Assembly (NCBI GenBank): GCA_002480735.1
Contig: DLCS01000153.1
Span: 1-17,065 of the forward strand
Origin: Bacillaceae bacterium UBA7792
Lineage (GTDB): Bacteria; Bacillota; Bacilli; Bacillales; Cytobacillaceae
Reading direction: 5' to 3'
DNA: 17,065 nucleotides
The number at the start of each line of letters is the position of its first letter. The first letter of the stretch is position 1. Made by a program: the position numbers and the translations under genes. The notes under the pieces are model-generated. The model searched no databases. It saw only the letters and a list, made by a program, of their open reading frames with translations, and was not told the origin of the DNA. Positions 7,005 to 14,151 of the stretch are shown piece by piece.

Positions 7005-7035
7005 AAAAAAGCGATTGTTTTGCAATCGCTTTTTT
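7005..7035. terminator. Bidirectional terminator between yqgY and the methyltransferase gene
   Basis: AAAAAAGCGATTG pairs with CAATCGCTTTTTT around a five-base loop. It is symmetrical, with T runs on both strands, and lies between the convergent stops of yqgY and the MidA-like gene. Confidence 0.9.
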
Positions 7036-8095
7036 ATATTCCCTTCTGTTGAACAATCGCATGAAAATAAGTGCTGATGCCGGATGGAAGAATAAGACTT
7101 CTAATCGCTCGATTTCTCCGACTTACTTCGGAAAAGGGATTCGGATCATAATGATCCTCTAGTTCTTTTAATATTCCAATCGAAATAAGAAATTCATCCT
7201 GGCGCTCCTTGCTGACGAAGCTTAACCCATTCTCTTCTCCTAACCGTATCAGGGAATCAAAATGAACATGACTCGTAATATCCATCTCACCAGGGTGTAG
7301 TAATACTTGATTGAATTGTTCGTGTTTATAATACCCCCGTAGGCTCCCATCACGATGGATAGGTTCCATCCATTCTTGATCACTGTAGCCGTAATCTACG
7401 GTTACTACCATCCCTCGGATGAGGACATTCGCTATTTTCCTTATTAACTCTTCCATCATAAGAGGAATTTCAATTCTTTGCTTTTCATAGATATTCATCT
7501 TGCTTTTCTCTAAAAACATAAGAATTTCTTGATTTTTCAGTGGAACTGCTCTTTCGATTAATTGATCATTTTCGAAAGCTACCATCACTTCGTATAATTC
7601 TCCCTCCTGCCTTTTAATAACATGAACAGGAAGCGCATCAAATAACTCATTGGAGAAGATAAAGCCTTCAAATGGACGTATATTCTCTATACTCTCTACT
7701 TGTTGAATACCGTTTTCAAAAGTAATCAAATCCTTTTGTTGCTCACGGTGGTAGGGACTAGTCTCAACGATCGTATAATTTAAGGCTTCATTAGATAGAT
7801 GTCTCCATTCATCGATAAAGCTCCATGCAAACCGACCATTTCCCCCACCGATTTCACAAACTGCTGCTGGCAATTGGTGCTTTTCCTTTAATTTAAAGAA
7901 CCACTTTGCCAGCTGTCGTCCATAAATATCAGAAATATTACTAGTTGTTATAAAGTCCCCTTTTCTCCCAATCTTTTCAACAGGCTTCATATAGTAGCCA
8001 AATTGCGGGTGGTAGAGCGCTAACTCGATAAACTCGGCATATGTGATCATTCTACTTGGTTGTTCTAAAATTTTCTCTTTAATGATCGAAAGCAT
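7034..8095 (-). CDS. SAM-dependent methyltransferase, MidA/NDUFAF7 family (COG1565)
   Basis: This encodes 353 residues, the usual length for the family. Features in order: the N-terminal YHPQFGYYMKP-x-EKIGRKGDFITTS segment (about 28-52) diagnostic of COG1565; SAM-binding motif I EIGGGNGRFA (81-90); NELFDALPV (149-157); DYGY (234-237); a GSLRGYYKH stretch (about 250-258); PGEMDITSHVHF (about 268-279). The mitochondrial member NDUFAF7 methylates an arginine of the complex I subunit NDUFS2; the bacterial substrate is not known to me. No signal peptide or membrane segment, so it is cytosolic. The ATG at 8095 follows AAAGGAGAT by 5 bases. It stands between yqgY and yqgX, where B. subtilis has no such gene as far as I recall. 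Confidence in the family is high; the substrate is unknown. Confidence 0.9.
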   Translation of the reverse strand: MLSIIKEKILEQPSRMITYAEFIELALYHPQFGYYMKPVEKIGRKGDFITTSNISDIYGRQLAKWFFKLKEKHQLPAAVCEIGGGNGRFAWSFIDEWRHLSNEALNYTIVETSPYHREQQKDLITFENGIQQVESIENIRPFEGFIFSNELFDALPVHVIKRQEGELYEVMVAFENDQLIERAVPLKNQEILMFLEKSKMNIYEKQRIEIPLMMEELIRKIANVLIRGMVVTVDYGYSDQEWMEPIHRDGSLRGYYKHEQFNQVLLHPGEMDITSHVHFDSLIRLGEENGLSFVSKERQDEFLISIGILKELEDHYDPNPFSEVSRRNRAIRSLILPSGISTYFHAIVQQKGI

Positions 8096-8121
8096 AATAT
8101 CTCCTTTTTTCGTTTACACTA

Positions 8122-8150
8122 TTGACACAGTAAAAACAATGTATTATCCT
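8122..8150 (+). promoter_or_regulatory. Plus-strand promoter-like sequence in the gap upstream of the methyltransferase gene
   Basis: A perfect TTGACA (8122-8127), 17 bases, then TATCCT (8145-8150, four of six). It points into a stretch with no plus-strand gene, so it could drive a short RNA ending at the hairpin at 8208-8241, or it could be chance. Confidence 0.35.
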
Positions 8151-8153
8151 AAC

Positions 8154-8241
8154 ATAAGTAGCTAAAACTTATCCCCTCCCATTGAATTGAATGAATAGAA
8201 CATCCCCCGAAAAGCCCTTCTCATCAGAGGAGGGCTTTTCG
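8154..8241 (+). ncRNA. Candidate small RNA with C-rich loops (speculative)
   Basis: Downstream of the promoter-like sequence, the plus strand would fold as a 5' hairpin ATAAGT-7-ACTTAT (8154-8172), then an unpaired CCCCTCCC (8173-8180), an A/T-rich linker, CCCCC, and a terminator-like stem to 8241. A 5' hairpin, C-rich single-stranded motifs complementary to ribosome binding sites, and a 3' stem are the layout of known Firmicute trans-acting RNAs of the RsaE/RoxS or CsfG kind. I do not recognise the sequence as any of them. The end lacks a clear T run. Confidence 0.25.
8208..8241. terminator. Hairpin terminator, 15-bp stem, between yqgX and the methyltransferase gene
   Basis: The 15-bp stem, with one G-T pair, runs 8208-8222 and 8227-8241 around the loop ATCA, with the AAAAGCCC / GGGCTTTT core. 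The T run is inside the stem, and no further T tract follows on either strand. It would end yqgX transcription on the minus strand. Confidence 0.65.
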
Positions 8242-8316
8242 ACGAGTTACGGAATAGTTTGTTACTAAGCCTTTCTCCTCATTTTTGGAGGACAGCGAAG
8301 ACTTTTTCGTTTCATT

Positions 8317-8946
8317 CTAAAAGCCATTCAAAAAGGGATTCGAATCCATTTCACTTTCAATGGTTGTCGTTGGACCATGACCAGGCAAAACCTGCGTCTC
8401 CTCTGGTAGCACTAATAGCTTTTCATGGATGCTTTTAATAAGGACCTCATGATTCCCTCCAGGCAGATCCGTTCTTCCTATGCTGCCTTGAAATAATGCA
8501 TCGCCAGACACGACAAACCCATCCTCAAAATAGTAGGAAACACTGCCAGGTGAATGACCCGGTGTCGCAAACACTTCAAATGAGAAATCCCCGACTTCCA
8601 TTTTTCCCTCTCCGTTAATCACATTATCCGCTGGGTTTACCTTAATCGGTCCCATCATAAAAAATTGTGAACCATTCAAAGCGGGATCCATAAGCCAACC
8701 CTTTTCCTGCTCATGAAGATAGACTGGAATATGATATCTATTTCTTATATCATCCACAGCTCCAATATGATCAAAATGAGCATGTGTCAATAGAATGGCC
8801 AGTGGTGTCAGCTTTCTTTGTTCAAGATGACGGATTAATTTGCTTCCTTCCTCTCCAGGATCAAAAATCAAACATTTTTTTTCTTTATTGGCGATGATAT
8901 AACAGTTGGTTTGTAACGGGCCTAGCGGAATCTGTTCCCAGTTCAT
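8317..8946 (-). CDS. yqgX: YqgX, metallo-beta-lactamase fold hydrolase (glyoxalase II-like)
   Basis: This encodes 209 residues, a single metallo-beta-lactamase domain. The di-metal site is complete: THAHFDH (His55, His57, Asp59, His60), His131 in TPGHSPGS, Asp149 in SGDALF and His190 in LPGHGP. The GSIGRTDLPGG segment and the ending NPFLNGF match YqgX of Bacillus closely. Proteins of this type hydrolyse thioesters such as S-lactoylglutathione; in Bacillus the natural thiol would be bacillithiol, but the substrate of YqgX is not settled. It is cytosolic. The frame extends to an ATG at 8961, but AGGTGG lies just inside that extension and 6 bases before the ATG at 8946, which yields MNWEQIPLGPLQTN, the family start. 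It appears to be transcribed alone, with the hairpin at 8208-8241 downstream. Confidence 0.92.
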   Translation of the reverse strand: MNWEQIPLGPLQTNCYIIANKEKKCLIFDPGEEGSKLIRHLEQRKLTPLAILLTHAHFDHIGAVDDIRNRYHIPVYLHEQEKGWLMDPALNGSQFFMMGPIKVNPADNVINGEGKMEVGDFSFEVFATPGHSPGSVSYYFEDGFVVSGDALFQGSIGRTDLPGGNHEVLIKSIHEKLLVLPEETQVLPGHGPTTTIESEMDSNPFLNGF

Positions 8947-9063
8947 GAATATCCACCTCATTTTAAAGAAATACTATTCCTATATTACACTAAATTCTTC
9001 GGTGGTTGAAGCTGAAGAAATGATCTCTAAGTAGTAAAGACATAGAAGTTTCATTTTTTGACC

Positions 9064-9092
9064 TCGACAAACACAAAAAAAGCCGATAAAAT
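9064..9092 (+). promoter_or_regulatory. SigA-type promoter for the DUF2759 gene
   Basis: TCGACA (9064-9069), 17 bases, TAAAAT (9087-9092): five of six matches in each box. It implies a leader of about 90 bases before the small gene at 9188; that leader holds a perfect palindrome TATCAT-T-ATGATA at 9106-9118 and TGTAATTACA at 9159-9168. Confidence 0.5.
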
Positions 9093-9187
9093 AAATACAG
9101 AATGCTATCATTATGATAAGATACATACAGGGTCCAAACCTGAAAGCAAATGAATGGATGTAATTACATAAAAAGGGGGCTGTAATG

Positions 9188-9361
9188 ATGGGATTAATGA
9201 TCATTTTTGCGTTAGTTACCTTATTTGCAGGTTACGGTGCATTTTCTGCTCTTAAAAACAAAAATGTTCTAGGTTTAATTTTCGGAGCTGGAACCTTCCT
9301 TGTTTTCGGTTGGTTCACAGTTATGACTGTATTACACAGCGGATACCCTGCTGCTCACTAA
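9188..9361 (+). CDS. yqgW: DUF2759 family small membrane protein (YqgW-like)
   Basis: This encodes 57 residues. Two hydrophobic helices (about 2-17 and 26-46) are joined by SALKNKNVLG, and the end is HSGYPAAH. This is the pattern of the Bacillales DUF2759 family, to which I believe YqgW belongs; its place between yqgX and yqgU supports that. Function is unknown; it probably sits in the membrane with a short basic cytosolic loop. AAAAGGGGG (9171-9179) gives an 8-base spacing to the ATG at 9188 and 5 bases to the ATG at 9185, which would add one Met. It has its own promoter and terminator, and both neighbours are on the other strand. Confidence 0.75.
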   Translation: MGLMIIFALVTLFAGYGAFSALKNKNVLGLIFGAGTFLVFGWFTVMTVLHSGYPAAH

Positions 9362-9374
9362 TTGAAAAGCACTG

Positions 9375-9404
9375 AAAAAGGACTGACTCAAATCAGTCCT
9401 TTTT
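9375..9404. terminator. Bidirectional terminator between yqgW-like gene and yqgU
   Basis: AAAAAGGACTGA pairs perfectly with TCAGTCCTTTTT around the loop CTCAAA. The T run works on either strand, so it can end the DUF2759 gene and, on the minus strand, yqgU. Confidence 0.92.
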
Positions 9405-9449
9405 CTATTTACTTTTTCTATTTACTTTTTCTATTTACTTTTTTATTTA
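9400..9449. repeat. Tandem 13-bp repeat in the terminator/yqgU 3' gap
   Basis: The unit TTTTTCTATTTAC occurs three times head to tail from the T run of the terminator, with a fourth degenerate copy (TTTTTTATTTAC) reaching the yqgU stop codon. It is low-complexity T-rich DNA, likely grown by replication slippage. Confidence 0.8.
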
Positions 9450-10586
9450 CTCCATCTCTACAAGAGTCTGAATCTTTTTAGACTCTAAATCAATAAGTTT
9501 TTCTAGATAGAATCCACTTAAGCAGCGCTTTCCATCCGGTGAGCAGCTTAATGGCTCATTTTCTAGCCCCTCAAGCAGCACCTCTTCATCTCCTGTATCA
9601 AGATCAATGGAAATAAGCTGGAACCCTTCCGAATAGACATCCGCTTCTGTAGAATATAATGGCTGGAACGATAAAAATCTCTGTTGCCCTTCCAGATAGG
9701 TGTAGTATGGTACCAACCAATCGGAATATCGAGTCAATCGAGGTGCTCTAAATGAATAGGTCTCCTCTAACTCATGGGTATAAAATGTGTAAACTGCATC
9801 TTGATCATGTTCATTGTCCGGTGCAACAGTTATGACCGCATCTCGAAAGGAATCAACAAGGTATATGCCCTCTAAAATATCATGGCTCTCTTCAGACCGT
9901 AAATCAAACTGCTTAAGTCTAGTCGTAAGAGAAGGATTTTCTAGGTCCCAATCGAGATATAATAGCTTCTCGCGGTCCAACCAAGTTCCAAAGGGTTGGG
10001 GCAACGACAACTCTGCCTTTTTCCCACTTTTAATATCCAAATTCCAAATGGAGAAATTCCAATCCTCTGTAAAAGCAGTTAACAGGATGTTTCCCTCATC
10101 AAAGGGACTCCACTTTAGAGATAGCTCCGTAGAGGGAATTATTTCAGAATAGATTTCTTCACCTGTATTCGTTATGATGACGAGCTTCGCCTCATTCGAT
10201 GAAGGGGCTGAATGGATAAGAAGATGTTTTCTTGACGGACTTATTAAGATATCTGCTATGGGAAAGTCACTATGAAACAGCTCCCGTTTCTCTCCATCCT
10301 GCAAACCATACGAATAAACCGTAGAGCCCTCATTGGAATCTGTAACATAGACAATGGTGTTATCATCTAACCAGCCGGCTACCATGCTAAATGACCCGTT
10401 CTTTATCTCGATGGGGACAATCGATTTCTCTTCTCCAACCTGGTCACCCTTTGAAGGAGAGGTTGGTTCTTTAGGGGATGGTAATGGGGCTGCATCATTT
10501 TCTTTTATGCAGCCTGATAAGAGATATAAAAGTACTAGAAATACAAATAAGTTGAGACGCTTTTTATGTAAAGATTGCTTGGACAC
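9447..10586 (-). CDS. yqgU: YqgU-like lipoprotein with probable beta-propeller domain
   Basis: This encodes 379 residues. The N-terminus is a lipoprotein signal: basic residues, a hydrophobic core, and the lipobox LLSGC with the modified Cys at 26. A Pro/Ser/Lys-rich linker follows (about 30-55), then about 320 residues of repeated short beta strands with W-x-D and SPxxK/SPDGK turns (SPSRKHLLI, SPDGKRCL), as in TolB/WD-like propellers. The mature protein would be anchored on the outer face of the membrane. No catalytic motif is visible and the role is unknown; the name rests on gene order and overall form. The start is GTG, with GAGGGG 5 bases upstream. An ECF sigma promoter lies about 45-70 bases upstream, suggesting induction by envelope stress. 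Confidence 0.8.
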   Translation of the reverse strand: MSKQSLHKKRLNLFVFLVLLYLLSGCIKENDAAPLPSPKEPTSPSKGDQVGEEKSIVPIEIKNGSFSMVAGWLDDNTIVYVTDSNEGSTVYSYGLQDGEKRELFHSDFPIADILISPSRKHLLIHSAPSSNEAKLVIITNTGEEIYSEIIPSTELSLKWSPFDEGNILLTAFTEDWNFSIWNLDIKSGKKAELSLPQPFGTWLDREKLLYLDWDLENPSLTTRLKQFDLRSEESHDILEGIYLVDSFRDAVITVAPDNEHDQDAVYTFYTHELEETYSFRAPRLTRYSDWLVPYYTYLEGQQRFLSFQPLYSTEADVYSEGFQLISIDLDTGDEEVLLEGLENEPLSCSPDGKRCLSGFYLEKLIDLESKKIQTLVEME

Positions 10587-10629
10587 TGCTTCCCCTCTTC
10601 CCCTCTCCTACAATCATGTCTATAATAAT

Positions 10630-10657
10630 CATACGATAATTCGAACGAAATGTTTCA
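10630..10657 (-). promoter_or_regulatory. ECF sigma factor promoter of yqgU
   Basis: On the minus strand TGAAAC (10652-10657), exactly 16 bases, then CGTATG (10630-10635). This is the SigW/SigX/SigM-type consensus (TGAAAC-N16-CGTA). It predicts a transcript start about 37 bases before the GTG codon. Confidence 0.75.
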
Positions 10658-10698
10658 AAAATATTTCAAAAGATACAATTTCATTACTTTAGTCACAC

Positions 10699-10723
10699 AA
10701 AAAAGCCGCTACCCGGCTTTTTT
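10699..10723 (-). terminator. Terminator downstream of yqgT
   Basis: AAAAAAGCCG pairs with CGGCTTTTTT around CTACC, beginning 3 bases after the yqgT stop. The T run is present on both strands. Confidence 0.9.
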
Positions 10724-10725
10724 GG

Positions 10726-11913
10726 TTACATATATAGGGATGCCAAAAAGATTCCCAGAAATTCCTCGTATATTTCTCTAAATTGAGAGAGTGGTAGCGG
10801 ATTCGTTCCCAATCCGAGTTCAATCGTAAATCCTGGCTTTCTGAACTCTTGAATAAACCAATCCTTATAGCCTGCATGGCTGTCGATGTATTGCACAGCT
10901 TTGTAGCCGCTGACCCTCTCAAATTCCTCTGCTAACACCCGTGATTCCCTCGGCTCTAAGCCCTCATATCCCCAATAGAACTCTTCCCCTTGTGTGTGTA
11001 ATGCCAGCAGGCGATCAAAGGAACGATTGCGTGCCAAATTGGCCATAGCAACTGCTTCAGGCTCTGTTAAAGGAGCATCTCCTGGATAGTCTCTCGGGGC
11101 AGGTGCCTTTTCCTCCTTTCGCTCCTTTTCGATTTCCCAATTGGCCGGGTATTGATTATTCAAGTCTACACCTCGAATATTCGCTTTCCAGCTGGTAAAA
11201 TCAGTGCTACCCTTGTTGATCCGAATGACCTCTTCCCGTTGTGCTGACGGAGGCCCGCTGATCACTAAGTCAACTCCATCTGGGTTAACCATTGGGACAA
11301 TAGAAAGATCAACAGCATTGTATAAGGGCATAGAGGATATTCCACGAATCAAGTTGCCATTTGTTAACGATAACAGGAAGGTATTTAATACCTCCATTAA
11401 GATTGGAGAGGTTATCCATTCATTTGCGTGAAAGGAAGCATCGAGATGAACCTTTTTTTTGCCCTTCCCGAATCTTATTTCCTGTATAGGCTTTCCTAAT
11501 ACACTCTGACCTATTGTATTAATTTTGATAAATGGATAGATTTCCTTTAGCTTGTTTAAGTCAGAGGTCATAAGCGAAAATGTATAGGGAACCGCACGGT
11601 TAGTCAATGGGGCTATGACTCTTTGCGGGAGTTGAATAACATCTCCAACACTTAATTGATTCGGGTTCTTATTCGGATTGACTAAAAGGAGGGCGTCAAC
11701 AGATAAATTCCTCCTTCTCGCAATCTTCCAAAGGGTATCGTCTTTTTTTATTCGATAGGATATCGTGGTAAATCCCGGGATATGAACGATCTGACCCGGC
11801 TGCATACTTGTTGGGTTTAAGTTTGGATTGGAATCGATAATAAGATTTAAGGGAATTAGAAACCATTGACTATAGTTCCATAATGAATCACCAGAACGAA
11901 CATGAACCTGCAT
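10726..11913 (-). CDS. yqgT: YqgT, LysM-containing M14 gamma-D-glutamyl-L-diamino acid endopeptidase
   Basis: This encodes 395 residues. Two LysM domains, which bind peptidoglycan, occupy residues 1-46 and 51-96. From about 110 follows an M14 zinc carboxypeptidase domain with ligands His162 and Glu165 (SFHANEW), His306 (LALHTQGE) and catalytic Glu365 (FTIELGLG); VDLNNQYPANWE carries the substrate-binding Asn-rich loop. This layout equals endopeptidase I of Lysinibacillus sphaericus, which cuts the gamma-D-Glu-diaminopimelate bond of cell wall or spore peptides. There is no signal peptide, so it acts inside the cell (for example the mother cell, or on recycled muropeptides) or leaves by another route. 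The ATG at 11913 has GGGGGAG 5 bases upstream. It is flanked by terminators and is probably monocistronic. Confidence 0.93.
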   Translation of the reverse strand: MQVHVRSGDSLWNYSQWFLIPLNLIIDSNPNLNPTSMQPGQIVHIPGFTTISYRIKKDDTLWKIARRRNLSVDALLLVNPNKNPNQLSVGDVIQLPQRVIAPLTNRAVPYTFSLMTSDLNKLKEIYPFIKINTIGQSVLGKPIQEIRFGKGKKKVHLDASFHANEWITSPILMEVLNTFLLSLTNGNLIRGISSMPLYNAVDLSIVPMVNPDGVDLVISGPPSAQREEVIRINKGSTDFTSWKANIRGVDLNNQYPANWEIEKERKEEKAPAPRDYPGDAPLTEPEAVAMANLARNRSFDRLLALHTQGEEFYWGYEGLEPRESRVLAEEFERVSGYKAVQYIDSHAGYKDWFIQEFRKPGFTIELGLGTNPLPLSQFREIYEEFLGIFLASLYM

Positions 11914-11976
11914 CTCTTCTCCCCCTTTTTTGACTTTGAAAGAACTTGGAAGTCTATTTCGTCGTTAATACCTTAC

Positions 11977-12004
11977 ATCCTATGAAAAAGAAAAGAAAAA
12001 ATGC
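11977..12004 (-). promoter_or_regulatory. Weak mother-cell sigma (SigE-like) promoter candidate for yqgT
   Basis: On the minus strand GCATTTT (11998-12004), 13 bases, then CATAGGAT (11977-11984). This resembles the SigE pattern KMATATT-N13-CATACAnT with one mismatch in the -35 and two in the -10. The spacer is a low-complexity T-rich run, so chance is possible. I see no good SigA promoter in this gap. Confidence 0.25.
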
Positions 12005-12010
12005 CTTTTT

Positions 12011-12040
12011 AAAAAAAGAACCTGCTAAAGAAGCAAGTTC
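12011..12040 (-). terminator. Terminator downstream of yqgS
   Basis: On the minus strand GAACTTGCT pairs with AGCAGGTTC (one G-T pair) around a five-base loop, followed by seven T residues. It starts 8 bases past the yqgS stop. Confidence 0.88.
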
Positions 12041-12048
12041 AAATTTGG

Positions 12049-13920
12049 TTATTCATTGTTTCCCTTTTTTCTTAAGTTTTCGTAGAAGCGCAGCAAATCT
12101 CCATAAACAATTTTATCTGAATACTCAAGCTCATACTTGGCTTTTTCTAAGTACTGTTCACAATACCTTTCCTCTGTTATTTCCCCAGTGTCCTTCCGGT
12201 AGCAAGTATCACGTGTATAAACATAATCCTTTGTAATAAAGCTTCCGTCCCTTAATACGGTAAATTCCAGCCTATCATCAGCAAATAAATCGGTACCGAA
12301 GTCAATATTGCCTTTTGTATCAATTCCGAGCAAATGAAGAATGGTCGGCTTCAGATCAATTTGCCCTGATACGGTTGAAATCGTCTTTCCTTTATGCCCT
12401 GGAATGTGAATAATTAATGGAACTCTTTGAAGCTGTGTACTTACAAACGGAGTAACCTCTTCTCCTAGGAATTCACTCATCGCACGGTTATGGTTCTCAG
12501 AAATTCCATAATGATCACCGTAAAGTATAATAATTGAGTCATCATATATCCCTTCGTCCTTAAGGCTTTGGATGAATTGCTTTAGAGCCTCATCCTGATA
12601 ACGAACCGTTGGGAAATAATTATTCAAGGTCTTTGAATTAGAGGTATATGGTTGTACCAATTTATCTTCTTCATCAAGGTCAAATGGAAAATGATTTGTG
12701 AGAGTAATATATTTTGCGTAAAAAGGTTTTGGCATTTCTTTAAGATGGCGAATGGATTGCTGGAAGAAATCAGCATCCTTCAGCCCCCAGCCAACAGAGT
12801 TTTCCTCCGTAACTTCAAAATCATTAATATCATAAAAACGATCATAACCGAAGGATTGATACATGATATCACGGTTCCAGAAGCTCTTGTTATTCGCATG
12901 CAATGTTGCTGTGAAATAGCCATTTTCCTTCAGGATTTCAGGGGTGGCTCTGAACTCATTCCGAGAATGGGTAAAAAACACTGCGCCCCGACCGAGTGGA
13001 TAAAGAGAATTATCCACTAAAAATTCAGAATCTGACGTTTTTCCTTGCCCTGTTTGATGATAAAAATTATTAAAATAGTAGCTCTCCTTAATAAATTCAT
13101 TCAAGAACGGGGTGATTTCCTCCCCGTTTACCGTATTGTTAATGACAAAGCTTTGTGTAGATTCCATGGAAATAAGAATGACATTTTTTCCTTTGGCGAT
13201 GCCAAAAAGCTCATCATTTGGATGTTTATAATTCGCACGAATATAGTTTTCAATATCCACTAATTCACTGCCATCAGCGAGCGCTCTTTGAGCAGAGGAT
13301 TTTGATTGTAAAAAAATGTCATACAAGTGATAGTTGTATGTTCCTATATTTTTGACAAGCATTTCTCTGTCAAAGGTCCGTGTTAACAATTGAGGGCGTT
13401 CGCTCTCTGCTAATCCTAGGTTTAAGAAGGATATAGCGATCGCAATCAGGTAGAACACTCTCCGTTCAACCTTCCCATAGTCACGATTGACAATAAATTT
13501 TGGCTTGATTTTGAGCAAGGCCAACAAAATAAAGAAATCCGCGAAATACACTAAGTCAACAAGATGCATTAGTTCTCCCGCACTGCTTCCGAGATCGGCC
13601 ATATTGCTCGTTTGAAAAAGGACAGGAACCGTGAGGAAATCGTTAAAGAATCGATAAAACACTACATTGGCAAATAAAACGACAGAAATAAGAAAGCTTG
13701 AGATCAGGATGTAACGATTTCGGTTTTTCTCTTTTAAGAAAAAACTAATACCCATCACAAACATGAGGAAGCTTAATGGGTTCATAAATAGGATGAACTC
13801 TTGCTTCCAATTCTCAATATTTATTTCAAAACTAGTTTTATAGACTATGTAGGTTTTTACCCAAAGTAATAGTATCGCAAGAGCAGGAACAGAGACTTGT
13901 GACCCCTTGAATTTTCGCAT
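12049..13920 (-). CDS. yqgS: Lipoteichoic acid synthase (LtaS family, YqgS)
   Basis: This encodes 623 residues. Five membrane segments (about 8-28, 43-62, 69-90, 118-137 and 153-172) precede an extracellular sulfatase-fold domain. Catalytic residues match LtaS: Glu253 (ISMES), the nucleophile Thr295 ([10 protein letters not shown]), Trp349-Asn-Arg351-type substrate contacts, His410 (TNHFPF), and Asp469-His470 (LYGDHYG), the Mn-binding pair. Signal peptidase would probably cut after Ala215 in RALADG, equivalent to the known ALA site of Staphylococcus aureus LtaS. The enzyme polymerises glycerol phosphate from phosphatidylglycerol onto the glycolipid anchor outside the membrane. B. subtilis has four paralogues; gene order identifies this one as YqgS. 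The start has GGGGGG 6 bases upstream. An ECF promoter lies about 120 bases upstream. Confidence 0.95.
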   Translation of the reverse strand: MRKFKGSQVSVPALAILLLWVKTYIVYKTSFEINIENWKQEFILFMNPLSFLMFVMGISFFLKEKNRNRYILISSFLISVVLFANVVFYRFFNDFLTVPVLFQTSNMADLGSSAGELMHLVDLVYFADFFILLALLKIKPKFIVNRDYGKVERRVFYLIAIAISFLNLGLAESERPQLLTRTFDREMLVKNIGTYNYHLYDIFLQSKSSAQRALADGSELVDIENYIRANYKHPNDELFGIAKGKNVILISMESTQSFVINNTVNGEEITPFLNEFIKESYYFNNFYHQTGQGKTSDSEFLVDNSLYPLGRGAVFFTHSRNEFRATPEILKENGYFTATLHANNKSFWNRDIMYQSFGYDRFYDINDFEVTEENSVGWGLKDADFFQQSIRHLKEMPKPFYAKYITLTNHFPFDLDEEDKLVQPYTSNSKTLNNYFPTVRYQDEALKQFIQSLKDEGIYDDSIIILYGDHYGISENHNRAMSEFLGEEVTPFVSTQLQRVPLIIHIPGHKGKTISTVSGQIDLKPTILHLLGIDTKGNIDFGTDLFADDRLEFTVLRDGSFITKDYVYTRDTCYRKDTGEITEERYCEQYLEKAKYELEYSDKIVYGDLLRFYENLRKKGNNE

Positions 13921-14042
13921 TTGTTTCCCCCCGTTACTTGGAAAAGTTCTGTGCTTTTTACATTTTTAGGCATCTCCAAAATAATTAAAGATCATCTTAA
14001 ACCTTTTTTTCTGAAAAAGCAACGGAAATATCTACACAAGTA

Positions 14043-14070
14043 TAGACGAGCTAGGCAAGAAAAAGTTTCA
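14043..14070 (-). promoter_or_regulatory. ECF sigma factor promoter of the LTA synthase gene
   Basis: On the minus strand TGAAAC (14065-14070), exactly 16 bases, then CGTCTA (14043-14048). This is a full match to the SigM/SigX/SigW-type consensus; CGTC at -10 favours SigM or SigX. It gives a leader of about 115 bases before yqgS. A weaker SigA-like pair (TTGCTT, 17 bases, TAAGAT) lies between it and the gene. Confidence 0.75.
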
Positions 14071-14104
14071 ATCTTGTCCATTTTTTGTATTTTTTGATAG
14101 CTGT

Positions 14105-14136
14105 AAAAAACGAAAGAAGTCATCCTCTTTCGTTTT
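14105..14136 (-). terminator. Terminator downstream of glcK
   Basis: AAAACGAAAGA pairs perfectly with TCTTTCGTTTT around an eight-base loop, with six T residues following on the minus strand, about 15 bases after the glcK stop. Confidence 0.9.
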
Positions 14137-14151
14137 CATGGGTTCATATAA

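Noticed and set aside
8980..9204. Minus-strand frame of 74 codons upstream of yqgX
   Set aside because: It runs through the DUF2759 promoter and leader and overlaps its start; it has no ribosome site and no recognisable protein pattern.
9400..9449. Short regular repeats as a CRISPR-like array
   Set aside because: Units are only 13 bp, directly tandem without spacers, and low-complexity.
10689..10922. Minus-strand frame of 77 codons overlapping the yqgT 3' end
   Set aside because: It is out of frame inside the conserved M14 domain coding region and runs through the terminator; a shadow frame.
11946..12236. Plus-strand frame of 96 codons
   Set aside because: It is antisense to the yqgS terminator and 3' coding region, with no ribosome site and composition of a chance frame.
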